Shown in pieces: positions 56,133 to 64,000 of a stretch of DNA of 64,000 nt. How positions within the stretch are numbered: position 1 is the stretch's first letter; every line of letters starts with the position of its first letter. The translations under genes and the position numbers were made by a program. The notes under the pieces are model-generated. The model made no database searches and was not told the DNA's origin. It saw only the letters and a list, made by a program, of their open reading frames with translations. Source of the DNA: [Leptolyngbya] sp. JSC-1. Lineage in GTDB: Bacteria; Cyanobacteriota; Cyanobacteriia; Elainellales; Elainellaceae. The stretch is taken from positions 491,005 to 555,004 of the forward strand of contig KL662192.1 of NCBI GenBank assembly GCA_000733415.1, given 5' to 3'.

Positions 56133-56579
56133 ATGTCAGCACGTAATTTTGCCTTGTTTAGCGGTATCTTCTTTATTGCTATTGGAATACTTGGTTTTGT
56201 TCCAGATATGGTCAGTATACCTCCAACTCAGCCTGATCCAGAACTGATAGTGAATACGGGCTATGGCTATTTATTTGGTTTGTTTCCGACCAATCTAGTG
56301 CATAACTTAGTGCATATAGCAGTAGGTGGCTGGGGTGTTACCTCAGCTCGCACTCCTAAAAGCGCTATCTTGTATTGTCAGGCGTTCGCAATTCTGTACA
56401 GCTTGATTGCAGTAATGGGCCTGCTTCCTGGCGCTGGCACCACCTTTGGCTTAATGCCAATCTTCGGCGGCAATGTGCTGCTGAATTTGGCTACGGCGGC
56501 AGTTGCAGCCTATTTTGGCTTTATCAAGGTATCTGGAATCGATGTGGGGCCGGAAGATAAAGGTCGGGTAGCCGGTTAG
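56133..56579 (+). CDS. DUF4383 four-helix membrane protein
   Basis: A 148-residue protein with four hydrophobic segments; the second is preceded by YGYLFGLFPTNLVHNLVHIA, a hallmark of DUF4383, which is frequent in cyanobacteria and actinobacteria. The function is unknown. The two His in NLVHNLVH lie in a helix and could bind a cofactor. The zinc alcohol dehydrogenase gene begins 23 bases after its stop on the same strand, so the two are likely cotranscribed. Confidence 0.88.
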   Translation: MSARNFALFSGIFFIAIGILGFVPDMVSIPPTQPDPELIVNTGYGYLFGLFPTNLVHNLVHIAVGGWGVTSARTPKSAILYCQAFAILYSLIAVMGLLPGAGTTFGLMPIFGGNVLLNLATAAVAAYFGFIKVSGIDVGPEDKGRVAG

Positions 56580-56602
56580 AAGCATAAGCTAGGAGCATAT
56601 TA

Positions 56603-57772
56603 ATGAAAGCAGTTTGCTGGCACGGTGCCCATGATGTGCGGGTAGAAACGGTTGCCGATCCCAAAATTCTGAATCCGCGCGATGCGATTCTCAAAGTTAC
56701 CGCCACAACGATTTGCGGTTCCGATCTGCATATCTACGATGGCTATATTCCCACGATGCAGGCCGGCGATATCATGGGGCACGAATTCATGGGCGAGATC
56801 GTGGAAGTGGGGCCAGAAGTGCGGAAACTGAAGCGGGGCGACCGAGTCGTGGTGTCTTCAATCATTGGCTGTGGTCAATGCCATTTTTGCTCGCAGCAAA
56901 TGTGGTCGCTCTGCGATAACTCGAATCCGAATGGTTGGATGCAGGAGCCTTTGTTCGGCTTTAGCACCTCTGGTATTTTTGGCTACTCTCATCTGTTTGG
57001 TGGCTATGCCGGGTCGTTTGCCGAATATATTCGGATTCCCTTTGCTGACCATGGTGCAATTCGCGTCCCCAATGGCATTCCCGATGAAAAGATTCTGCCC
57101 ATTTCGGATGCGTTTCCGACTGGCTACATGGGCGCAGATCTATGCAATATTCAACCTGGGGACATCGTGGCGGTGTGGGGTGCTGGTCCGGTCGGCCAGT
57201 TCGCGATGCTGAGCGCTCAACTGCTGGGAGCCGAACGGGTGATTGCGATTGATCGAGTTCCAGAGCGGCTGGCGTTGGCTCAGCGGTTTGCCAAAGCAGA
57301 ACCAATTAACTACGAAGAAGTAGATGCTGGTGAAGCTCTCAAGGAAATGACTGGCGGACGTGGCCCCGATGCCTGTATTGATGCGGTTGGCCTGGAAGCG
57401 CATGGCATGGGCGCTGAAGGGATTTATGACAAAGCTAAGCAAGCGGTGCGGTTGGAAACGGATCGTCCTCATGTGCTGCGCCAAATGATGGTAGCCTGTC
57501 GCAAGGGCGGTACCCTATCGGTGATGGGGGTTTACAGTGGCTTTGTCGATAAGCTGCCGATGGGTGCGGCCTTCAATAAGGGCTTAACGTTCCGCATGGG
57601 CCAGATGTTTGGGCAGAAATATATCCCAATGCTGGTAGATCTAGTCGAGCAGGGAAAAATCGATCCATCGCAGGTGTTCACTCACCAGTTGCCGCTGGAA
57701 CAAACCAAACAGGGCTTCGAGATGTTTAAGCACAAGCAGGACAACTGCATCAAAGTGTTGCTTAGACCGTGA
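56603..57772 (+). CDS. Zinc-dependent alcohol dehydrogenase (formaldehyde dehydrogenase-like)
   Basis: A 389-residue MDR-type dehydrogenase. The catalytic zinc uses Cys in TTICGSDLHIYDG and His in IMGHEFMGEI; the structural zinc has GCGQCHFCSQQMWSLC, four Cys in CxxCxxCx7C. The nucleotide motif is VWGAGPVGQFAMLSAQLLGA. The length and the long insert before it (SGIFGYSHLFGGYAGSFAEY) resemble glutathione-independent formaldehyde dehydrogenase and threonine-dehydrogenase-like enzymes. The substrate is not certain. It follows the DUF4383 gene closely. A role in detoxifying aldehydes under stress is inferred from the family. Confidence 0.92.
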   Translation: MKAVCWHGAHDVRVETVADPKILNPRDAILKVTATTICGSDLHIYDGYIPTMQAGDIMGHEFMGEIVEVGPEVRKLKRGDRVVVSSIIGCGQCHFCSQQMWSLCDNSNPNGWMQEPLFGFSTSGIFGYSHLFGGYAGSFAEYIRIPFADHGAIRVPNGIPDEKILPISDAFPTGYMGADLCNIQPGDIVAVWGAGPVGQFAMLSAQLLGAERVIAIDRVPERLALAQRFAKAEPINYEEVDAGEALKEMTGGRGPDACIDAVGLEAHGMGAEGIYDKAKQAVRLETDRPHVLRQMMVACRKGGTLSVMGVYSGFVDKLPMGAAFNKGLTFRMGQMFGQKYIPMLVDLVEQGKIDPSQVFTHQLPLEQTKQGFEMFKHKQDNCIKVLLRP

Positions 57773-57837
57773 GTAGCGTCCCGGATCAGTTGATGTCTCT
57801 CTAGTTTGAAATTCAACCCTCTTATCCGTAAATAACT

Positions 57838-58011
57838 ATGAAACCGGAAGAATCCTCTAATCCCAATGCGTCCCAACCGACTGGGGTACAGCGAGATAGT
57901 GAAACGCCACTACCGAAAAAGCCTTCATTTTTGTATCTCGTTAGCACCACGATTGGTGTTCTCGCGATTATTCTATTAGCAGTCAGCGCTTATCACGGTA
58001 TTACTCACTAG
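57838..58011 (+). CDS. Single-pass membrane protein of 57 residues, unknown
   Basis: A short frame, missed by gene finders that set a higher length limit. Residues 1-30 are polar and Pro-rich (ESSNPNASQPTGVQRDSETP, then LPKKPSF), and residues 31-51 form one strong membrane helix (LYLVSTTIGVLAIILLAVSA), closing with YHGITH. It lies 65 bases after the alcohol dehydrogenase gene and could be in the same transcript. No clear ribosome site is seen. I do not recognise the family; it is not like HLIP/SCP proteins, which have chlorophyll-binding Glu/Arg motifs. Confidence 0.55.
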   Translation: MKPEESSNPNASQPTGVQRDSETPLPKKPSFLYLVSTTIGVLAIILLAVSAYHGITH

Positions 58012-58694
58012 TCGGTGAGTAATAAATATCCGGTTGTTCCCTCCTAAAACGTTCATAACGTTTAGTTTCAGTCAATCGAAAATGAATTCGTTTGGATCCT
58101 AGACTTGGGATGGATCCCCCTTTTCTGAGATGCCCGCAGGGCTATAATCCCCCTTAAGAAGCTACGGTGTCCACACAAGTCGAAGATCCCCCCTACCCCC
58201 CCTTAAATCAAGGGGGGAACCGTAGGCGAAGCCTGGACGCAGCCCATACAAACCGGAATTGAAGTCCCCCTTAATAAGGGAGATTTAGGGGGATCAGACC
58301 CTTGCATTGAGCCGCGATCGCCCTCCGGGCGGTGCGGAGCACCATCGAGATCTATGTACACGGTAGCTTAATAATGGAGGACTTCAAACCACTGTGCCCG
58401 GTTCCCCCTTTTGTAAGCAAGCGAGAGCGGTGGAGCGATACAGCTTTACCTTCAAACCACTGTGCCCGGTTCCCCCCTTTTGTAAGGGGGGTTAGGGGGG
58501 ATCTCAACAGGATTGCGACCTACTGAGTTTGTCTGTTATGAGCTTGGGGAAGCAACCAGATTTAATCGTGCAAGCAGTAGATGCTGAATTGTCTTCAGAT
58601 ACATTCTTGTGAATAAGTAGGTAGGTGAGCCGGTGGGATATAGAGTAGTGGTTCCTGTAACGTAACTATTTAAGCAAAGCATACTGGGGGAAGC
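58012..58694. other. Non-coding region filled by mosaic repeats
   Basis: About 680 bases with no real gene. Most of 58112-58500 is the second mosaic repeat. The stretch from 58520 to 58694 probably holds the promoter of the cytochrome gene, not defined. Confidence 0.6.
58112..58502. repeat. Mosaic interspersed repeat, copy 2
   Basis: Blocks shared with 47277-47471 occur in a different order and orientation. Inside it, an approximately 36-bp unit (CTTCAAACCACTGTGCCCGG and the CCCCCTTTTGTAAG that follows) is present twice, at 58382-58417 and 58450-58486. Complementary CCCCC and GGGGG tracts could form several hairpins. Confidence 0.8.
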
Positions 58695-60710
58695 ATGAAG
58701 TTTAAACCACGGCGTTCAATTCTGATCCTGCTGATTGTGATCCTTGGGGCTGCCAGCTTGGGCTATGCTCTCGAACTGTCTTTACCAACTCGTGCTCCGC
58801 TCTTAAGCAGTACACTAACGCCCAACGCCCAACCCACGGCTCAGGAGGTTGGCTCTTATGATGTGATGGGTATCACTGTGGACCGGGCAACCGCAGAGCA
58901 ATTGCTGCAAACCGAAGCGGGTCGGATTGAGTTGGCTCCCGAGAACGGAGCGGTGGCCGTCACCGAGGATTTGATCAATCTAGGCCGGGATGCCTTCTAC
59001 CGGGAAACCTTTGGCAACGAGTATTTCTTCACCGATGTGCTGGGTGCCATCGATGGTCCAATTAATTTAATTAGCGTCAGCAAAGCCATTCTAGCTCTAA
59101 AAGGTCAGCCCACAACCAATTTGCAAATTGTGCTAGATCGGGATGTGACCGTCGGTGGGCGAGAGTTTCCAGCGGGAACCGTGCTAAATACCGGGTTAGA
59201 TGTGCCGGCTGGATCGCTGATTCCGTTGGGAATGCAGATCCACAAACAGGGCGCTAAAATTCGCGTCGGTTTGACCTGTGCGCTTTGCCATGCCTCGGTG
59301 GATATGGCGAGCGGACAGGTTGTGGAAGGCGCACCCAATGCCGATTTGGATACGGGCTTACTGCAAGCGTTTGGCACAAACTCTGCGGCCATGTTTCGTC
59401 AGACTGGTGTAAACCCACTCACGATTCCTGTTGGCAATCGCACCTACATCAACGCGGCGGGAGAAGTGGATCACCTGCCCGATCCTGAAGCATTAGAAGC
59501 GGCAGTAGATGTCCAGTTCCTAGCTTGGCCTCCTGGTAATTTCGATTCAACTCCCGATAACGTCAACAACCCATCCCAAAATCCGTCTTCCTATACGTTT
59601 CAATCCTATCCTTACGGCTGGAGTGGTTTTTCTGCAGTGGGTTGGTTCCACGGACTGAGTACGCTCAACAATAACGTTCACGCTACCAATTCCGATCCCA
59701 CTACCGGCTCCTATGCTAGCCAAGCTCTACTGGGAATGGATAAGGAAACCTATCTCGGCGTAATTCTGCAAAATTCAGCTAATCCCCTATTCCGCTTGCC
59801 CGAAGGTGCTAAACCATCTGAGTTTCTGCAAGCCCACGACCCGACACCCGGCACACCCGCGATCAACGAAGTAATCAAAATGCCAGGGTATCCCAAAGGT
59901 TCACCATTTATGATCGATGGCTTCATGGCTAATTCACCAGGTTTTCCGGTTGCGGCTCAAATTAACGGTATGTCAGCCTATCAGAACACTCTGGTTCCAC
60001 CGCCCCAGCCTACCGCTGACGAAACAACGCTGCATCGAGGGGCTGCCGTATTTGAGCAAGCGAACTGTACCCAATGTCATAGCGGACGTTACTTCACGAA
60101 TCACGACGTTATTCCGATTGACGAAATTAAGTCCCAACCTTCACGCGCTAAAGCACTCGCCAAACTGCCGCAGATTTTTGTGTCGCCCGAAACCTATCCC
60201 AGCAATGTGCCTGTCCCCCTGCCGCCCGATCCGCCGATCATCTCGGTGCCAATGGGCATTACACCTGAGCAGTCTATCCGCCTCGCCTTTGCGATAGATA
60301 ATGCGGGTGGCTACAAAGTCCAGAACCTGATTGGGCTTTACCTGAGTGCTCCCTATTTGCACGATGGTGGGGTGGCCGCGAGTCGTGAAGCCTTGCAGCT
60401 CGATGCAAATGGGCATTACAGTGTGGCTAAACCCGAAGCAATGGGAATGGCCGGCACGTTGATGCAGCAAATTCCTGCCGATCCTGAAGCTAGCCTGCGA
60501 GTTCTGCTCGATCGAGACCTACGGGCGGCTGCGGTGGCGGCCAATCGTGCCCATCCCGATCTACAGGCAACCCATGTGGATGGTAGCGGTCATGAATATT
60601 GGGTGGATCAACAAGCAGGCTACACACCTCAAGAGCAAACCGATCTAGTGCAATTTCTACTCTCGATCGATGATGCGCCACTCGTGTTACCAGCTTCCAA
60701 TCAAGAATAG
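58695..60710 (+). CDS. Exported two-haem c-type cytochrome, RoxA/peroxidase-like
   Basis: A 671-residue protein with an N-terminal signal (SILILLIVILGAASLGYALE) and two covalent haem sites, CALCH (195-199) and CTQCH (458-462). The second is in a cytochrome c-peroxidase-like domain, with NLIGLYLSAPYLHDGG near 550, where the LHDG loop is common in MauG, CcpA and the rubber-oxygenase RoxA group. The large size and wide spacing of the haems resemble RoxA-like cytochromes. The partner and substrate cannot be told; electron transfer in the lumen or periplasm, or peroxide use, are both possible. It stands between the repeats and a psaJ-like gene 229 bases downstream. Confidence 0.85.
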   Translation: MKFKPRRSILILLIVILGAASLGYALELSLPTRAPLLSSTLTPNAQPTAQEVGSYDVMGITVDRATAEQLLQTEAGRIELAPENGAVAVTEDLINLGRDAFYRETFGNEYFFTDVLGAIDGPINLISVSKAILALKGQPTTNLQIVLDRDVTVGGREFPAGTVLNTGLDVPAGSLIPLGMQIHKQGAKIRVGLTCALCHASVDMASGQVVEGAPNADLDTGLLQAFGTNSAAMFRQTGVNPLTIPVGNRTYINAAGEVDHLPDPEALEAAVDVQFLAWPPGNFDSTPDNVNNPSQNPSSYTFQSYPYGWSGFSAVGWFHGLSTLNNNVHATNSDPTTGSYASQALLGMDKETYLGVILQNSANPLFRLPEGAKPSEFLQAHDPTPGTPAINEVIKMPGYPKGSPFMIDGFMANSPGFPVAAQINGMSAYQNTLVPPPQPTADETTLHRGAAVFEQANCTQCHSGRYFTNHDVIPIDEIKSQPSRAKALAKLPQIFVSPETYPSNVPVPLPPDPPIISVPMGITPEQSIRLAFAIDNAGGYKVQNLIGLYLSAPYLHDGGVAASREALQLDANGHYSVAKPEAMGMAGTLMQQIPADPEASLRVLLDRDLRAAAVAANRAHPDLQATHVDGSGHEYWVDQQAGYTPQEQTDLVQFLLSIDDAPLVLPASNQE

Positions 60711-60939
60711 ATTAGATGCCCATTGTGCTTTGCGTTACAGACGTTATGCCAGTCTAATTCACCTTTCTGGGTACTCAAACATAATCCCAGAGAAGAGGTT
60801 TGTAAAGCGGTTTTCGATTGTAATAGGAGTGTCACGCTACTGGTACTACACCTTTGATTGTTGAGGTGATTATTAAGAACCAGTAGCTTGATTCGTTCAT
60901 AACCTTTGCCAATATCGTTCATTTTTTGGAGTGTGATTC

Positions 60940-61095
60940 ATGCAAGGACAAGGAAAAACCACCCAAGGTCATTATTTTCAACGTTACCTCTCGCTCATCC
61001 CCGTGCTTGCTGTACTCGCTATTTCAGTCGCCTTCACCACCTGGGTACTATTCAACGCAGCATTTCCCGATCTGCTATTTCACCCGATGCCGTAA
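60940..61095 (+). CDS. psaJ: PsaJ-like photosystem I small subunit
   Basis: A 51-residue frame, below the length limit of most gene finders. It has YFQRYLSLIPVLAVLA, one membrane helix, and the end FNAAFPDLLFHPMP, which matches the PsaJ end FNRFYPDLLFHP almost exactly; the start YLSxxPVL also matches. It is about ten residues longer than typical PsaJ (near 41), all in a hydrophilic N-terminal extension. TTGGAG lies eight bases before the ATG. PsaJ normally follows psaF in an operon; here there is no psaF. It seems to be a diverged second copy. Confidence 0.82.
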   Translation: MQGQGKTTQGHYFQRYLSLIPVLAVLAISVAFTTWVLFNAAFPDLLFHPMP

Positions 61096-61329
61096 TTTGA
61101 GCTGCTGAGTATACAGCAGCCAGTTCTGGGTAGACAAGTGGCCTCCTTCTGGAATGCTAAAAAACAATAATCTTCCAATTCCGGGGGCTTTCAAACCATT
61201 CTCCTCAGCTAAAACAGAGGATAAAACACTTCGTTTCCCCCATCTCTCCCACCTCCCCTCATGCGGCGAGGCTCACGAGCTGCATCTCCCTCATCTCCTC
61301 ACCCTACCTCTCAGCAAAGGACACAACTC

Positions 61330-61836
61330 ATGGACCCCATACAACTTAGTAAAGAACTGCGAGAAGGCACCAGTTCCGATCTAGAGCGTCGCCGCTGGAT
61401 TGTTGGACTTTCGGCAGTTAGTGCTTCGATGGCCCAAATTGTAACGCTTTACCAAATGGGTATTCTGAAACAGCTTCCCGATCTGCCAATTCCGTTTGTG
61501 GATTCAGATCGAGTCGATGCATCGGCCTATGCCTACAGTCGCCTGAATACGCCCGATGGTCCGCTCATGCTGGTCAATTACGGGATTACGGCCTGGTTGA
61601 CCACGACCGGCGGTGAAAATCGCGCTAAGGAAGCTCCGCTGATCCCGATTGCAATGGGTGTGAAGCTGTTGATCGATGCGATTGCAGCGGTAGAACTGGC
61701 TCGTGAAGAATGGAGCGAAAATAAGGCATTTTGTGAGTATTGTCAGGTGGCGACGCTCTGCTCATTTGCGTCCTTAGCGCTAGCGGCTCCTGAAGTGCTA
61801 ACTGCGGTTCAAACTTTGTTGGGTCAGAAAGATTAG
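61330..61836 (+). CDS. VKOR-family-like membrane protein
   Basis: A 168-residue protein beginning at the ATG at 61330, where AAAGGA is upstream; the open frame reaches 61261 but the extra residues are Ser/Pro/Arg-rich and unlikely to be translated. ERRRWIVGLSAVSASMAQIV is the first helix, and NKAFCEYCQVATLCSFASLA holds a CxxC (Cys135, Cys138) and Cys144, in the position of the active site of vitamin K epoxide reductase homologues. The two loop cysteines of standard VKOR are not present, nor is a thioredoxin domain. The role may be disulfide formation or quinone redox in the thylakoid or plasma membrane. The family call is by resemblance. Confidence 0.7.
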   Translation: MDPIQLSKELREGTSSDLERRRWIVGLSAVSASMAQIVTLYQMGILKQLPDLPIPFVDSDRVDASAYAYSRLNTPDGPLMLVNYGITAWLTTTGGENRAKEAPLIPIAMGVKLLIDAIAAVELAREEWSENKAFCEYCQVATLCSFASLALAAPEVLTAVQTLLGQKD

Positions 61837-61857
61837 CACGTTTCTAATGATGTAGTG

Positions 61858-62538
61858 TCAATGATGTAGCGTCGGTTGGGGTACAGTCTGGCTGAGGGAC
61901 GGTTGCCGTAAGGCAGGACGCCGACAGAGATACACTAACGGTCCGAATAGGGGTATCCAGGTGAGCCATTCTGTTCGTCCAATAGCAGACAAGCCCCGCC
62001 GCGCCCGATCATCGCCCCAGAGGGTAGGGTAGGGAAAGAGCAGGCAAAACAGACAAAAAGCCAAACTCATGCCGTTGACAAATCGATTGGTTTGAAACTC
62101 ATAGACAAAAGCGGCCCAGTCGCCAAATAGCAGGCCGTAGGCGAGCAGAATTGCTGTGCTAATAGTAAGGATAACCCCGGTTGAACGCGCATCCATCAGC
62201 GCTAACCAGGCGTCCTTTTTACCGCTAAATTCTTGATTCGGCTGGCGCATGGCTAAGTAGGGAATCAATCCCAGCACGCCGGTACCCATGGCCGCCAACA
62301 TAAACGCCCAGGCCGGTAGATCCTGCATCCGACCGTCCGCAAAGATCAGACAACTATAGATCAGCAGCCAGATACCAATCAAGCTAAATAAGGCGATCAT
62401 CACTGGATTAACAGTCGGTAATTGGCCGCTGAACAAGGTTTGAAGGGGTTGAAATGTATCAGCCTGGATAGGCGGAGCAAACAGCAGAATATAGGCAATG
62501 AAGCCCAGCCACACTATCCACAGGAGCGTCTGTCGCAT
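61858..62538 (-). CDS. Polytopic membrane protein of unknown function
   Basis: A 226-residue protein with about six hydrophobic segments: TLLWIVWLGFIAYILLFA at the start, MIALFSLIGIWLLIYSCLIF, a third after DLPAWAFML, and others to TWIPLFGPLVYLC. Between them are polar loops, including RSTGVILTIS. I do not recognise a named family; similar proteins are annotated as hypothetical membrane proteins in cyanobacteria. The gene converges on the VKOR-like gene (21 bases between the stops) and diverges from crtO. A short direct repeat, ATGATGTAG, overlaps its stop. Confidence 0.75.
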   Translation of the reverse strand: MRQTLLWIVWLGFIAYILLFAPPIQADTFQPLQTLFSGQLPTVNPVMIALFSLIGIWLLIYSCLIFADGRMQDLPAWAFMLAAMGTGVLGLIPYLAMRQPNQEFSGKKDAWLALMDARSTGVILTISTAILLAYGLLFGDWAAFVYEFQTNRFVNGMSLAFCLFCLLFPYPTLWGDDRARRGLSAIGRTEWLTWIPLFGPLVYLCRRPALRQPSLSQTVPQPTLHH

Positions 62539-62792
62539 TTTAATTAGCCTTTTTTGTGAGCTGTTACAGTGCCTTTTTATTGTTGGGGTTCGGCTGAGAA
62601 AGCAACACTGGCTGGGGAAAGATTGCCCGTCCGAACAAATTCTGTTTTGTAGAACACAGCGTCACGCAACATCAAATTTGCTACTCGAACGGCTAAATTT
62701 CAAGCCTATCTCTAGACAGAGGTAAATCAACCGCCACTCCATAAAGATAAAGCAAGCCGGAGCGATTGATAGGTATAAGTACAAAATAAAAA

Positions 62793-64000
62793 ATGGAAAA
62801 TTATGATGTAGTGATCATTGGTGCAGGGCATAATGCGTTGGTTTGTGCTGCGTACTTGCTGAAGGCTGGCTACCAGGTGCTGTTGTTAGAGAAGCGGCCT
62901 ATTCCTGGCGGAGCTGCTACCACCGAGGAACTGATGCCGGATGAGGCTCCTGGATTTCGCTTCAACCCTTGCGCGATTGACCATGTGTTTATTCACCTTG
63001 GCTCGGTTATACAAGAGTTAGAGTTAATCAAGTATGGCCTAGAGTATCTATTCTGCGATCCGGTTGTATTTTGTCCCCATCCAGATGGCAAATACTTCTT
63101 GGCCCATCGCTCGATTGAGAAAACCTGTGCGGAAATTGCCCGCTATAGTCCTCGTGATGCGGAAAAGTACGCTGAGTTTACCAACTTTTGGCAGCGGATG
63201 GTGAGCATGGTGACACCGATCTTTAACGCGCCGCCGAAGTCATTGGTAGATATGGCTGAAAATTACGACCTCCGCAAACTGAGCGATTTGTTTTCGCTGC
63301 TAAATGGTGTTGACGAAACGCTGGATTTGCTGCACACGATGCTGAGCAGTCCGATGGATATGATCAATGAATACTTTGACTCCGAGTTCGTCAGAGCACC
63401 GTTGGCCCGCCTAGCGGCCGAACTGAGTACGCCGCCTTCGCAGAAAACCATGACGGTTGGTTCGATGATGATGTCGCTACGGCATGATCCGGGCATGGCT
63501 AGACCCAAAGGCGGTACGGGAGCTTTAACCGATGCCTTGGTGCGCTGTGTGCAGGACTTGGGCGGCAAGATTCTCACCGAACAGCCGGTACAACGAGTCT
63601 TGATCGATGACGGACGAGCCGTAGGCGTGCGCTTAACCAACGGCCAAGAGTATCGCGCTAAACGAGGCGTAATTTCGAGTTTGGATGCTAAGCGTCTGTT
63701 TCTCGGCCTGATCGATCCAGCTGAAGTGGATGCGGTGGCTCCGCGGTTACGGGAACGGGTAGATCGGCGGATTCCCATGCATAACGAAGCGATTCTCAAA
63801 ATCGACTGTGCTCTGGCCGAACCGCCGCGCTTTGTGCATCACAATCATCAAGACGAATATCTGATGGGTTCGGTGGTGATTGCCGATTCGGCAGTGCAGG
63901 TGGAGCTGGCCCATACCGATCCACAAATAGGCCGAATTCCTTTAGATGATCCGTCGATGTATTTAGTAGTGCCAACGGTGCGCGATCCGTCAATGGCGCC
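62793..64000 (+). CDS. crtO: Beta-carotene ketolase CrtO, 3' end outside the window
   Basis: The frame is open from the ATG at 62793 to the right edge; the gene continues past it. VVIIGAGHNALVCAAYLLKA is the FAD-binding motif, followed by EKRPIPGGAATTEELMPD, RFNPCAIDHVFIHLG and YLFCDPVVFCPHPDG, which are like those of Synechocystis CrtO. CrtO adds a keto group to beta-carotene to give echinenone, a photoprotective pigment and ligand of the orange carotenoid protein. About 402 of an expected 540 or so residues are visible. No standard ribosome site is seen. Other members of the phytoene-desaturase-like family are the alternative, but the motifs favour CrtO. Confidence 0.92.
   Translation, partial: MENYDVVIIGAGHNALVCAAYLLKAGYQVLLLEKRPIPGGAATTEELMPDEAPGFRFNPCAIDHVFIHLGSVIQELELIKYGLEYLFCDPVVFCPHPDGKYFLAHRSIEKTCAEIARYSPRDAEKYAEFTNFWQRMVSMVTPIFNAPPKSLVDMAENYDLRKLSDLFSLLNGVDETLDLLHTMLSSPMDMINEYFDSEFVRAPLARLAAELSTPPSQKTMTVGSMMMSLRHDPGMARPKGGTGALTDALVRCVQDLGGKILTEQPVQRVLIDDGRAVGVRLTNGQEYRAKRGVISSLDAKRLFLGLIDPAEVDAVAPRLRERVDRRIPMHNEAILKIDCALAEPPRFVHHNHQDEYLMGSVVIADSAVQVELAHTDPQIGRIPLDDPSMYLVVPTVRDPSMA

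Noticed and set aside
61154..61384. 76-residue plus-strand frame
   Set aside because: It overlaps the start of the VKOR-like gene in another frame and looks like chance.

Overview
The window is cyanobacterial chromosomal DNA. It carries a photosystem I reaction-centre gene (psaB), two photosystem I small-subunit genes, the ketocarotenoid enzyme CrtO, a cyanobacterial SLH/OprB-type iron-uptake porin, a CHASE2 sensor kinase, scattered GCGATCGC (HIP1) octamers and heptameric short tandem repeats of the kind known from filamentous cyanobacteria. A Leptolyngbya-like or other filamentous non-heterocystous strain is plausible, but the genus cannot be fixed from sequence alone.

Layout. (1) 1-3.6 kb: the tail of an IS630-type transposase, a small unknown gene, and a polyphosphate pair (ppk and a CHAD-domain gene) whose 3' ends are both missing and fused tail to tail. 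(2) 3.6-7.0 kb, minus strand: a CHASE2 histidine kinase, a LuxR-type response regulator and a degenerate kinase-like protein. (3) 7.2-11.4 kb, minus strand: a copper-handling operon (Atx1-like chaperone, CopA ATPase, cupredoxin, tandem DUF305 protein) behind a MerR/CueR-type promoter with a 20-bp spacer, followed by a peptidoglycan amidase gene at 11.4-12.3 kb. (4) 12.8-22.7 kb, plus strand: an unusual one-module NRPS (A-MT-PCP-reductase), alanine racemase and two sensor kinases. (5) 22.7-27.1 kb: two coupled FluC/CrcB fluoride-channel genes, a hydantoinase/amidase pair and a small unknown gene. (6) 27.9-37.9 kb: a Mo-nitro_C family small protein and a two-protein NRPS line (C-A-PCP, then TubC_N-C-A-MT-PCP-TE) predicted to make an N-methylated, possibly acylated, dipeptide. 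(7) 37.9-41 kb: an S41 protease and GlpD, flanked by two tandem-repeat arrays. (8) 41.2-50.4 kb: a psaB paralogue without psaA, a divergent psaX-like gene, small membrane or secreted proteins, manganese catalase and the porin. (9) 51.4-55.9 kb: a complete carbohydrate ABC importer. (10) 56.1-64 kb: DUF4383 protein, zinc alcohol dehydrogenase, a 57-aa membrane protein, a two-haem cytochrome, a psaJ-like gene, a VKOR-family protein, a membrane protein and crtO, which runs off the right edge.

How it fits together. The most interesting themes are: orphan photosystem I subunits (PsaB paralogue, PsaX-like, PsaJ-like) away from psaA and psaF and among redox and stress genes, which may be parts of an alternative or stress photosystem I; a condensation-free NRPS that should release an N-methylated amino aldehyde or alcohol, next to alanine racemase; and a genome prone to short tandem duplication, in which repeat-derived DNA has entered NRPS reading frames without breaking them. 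No tRNA, rRNA or CRISPR array was recognised.
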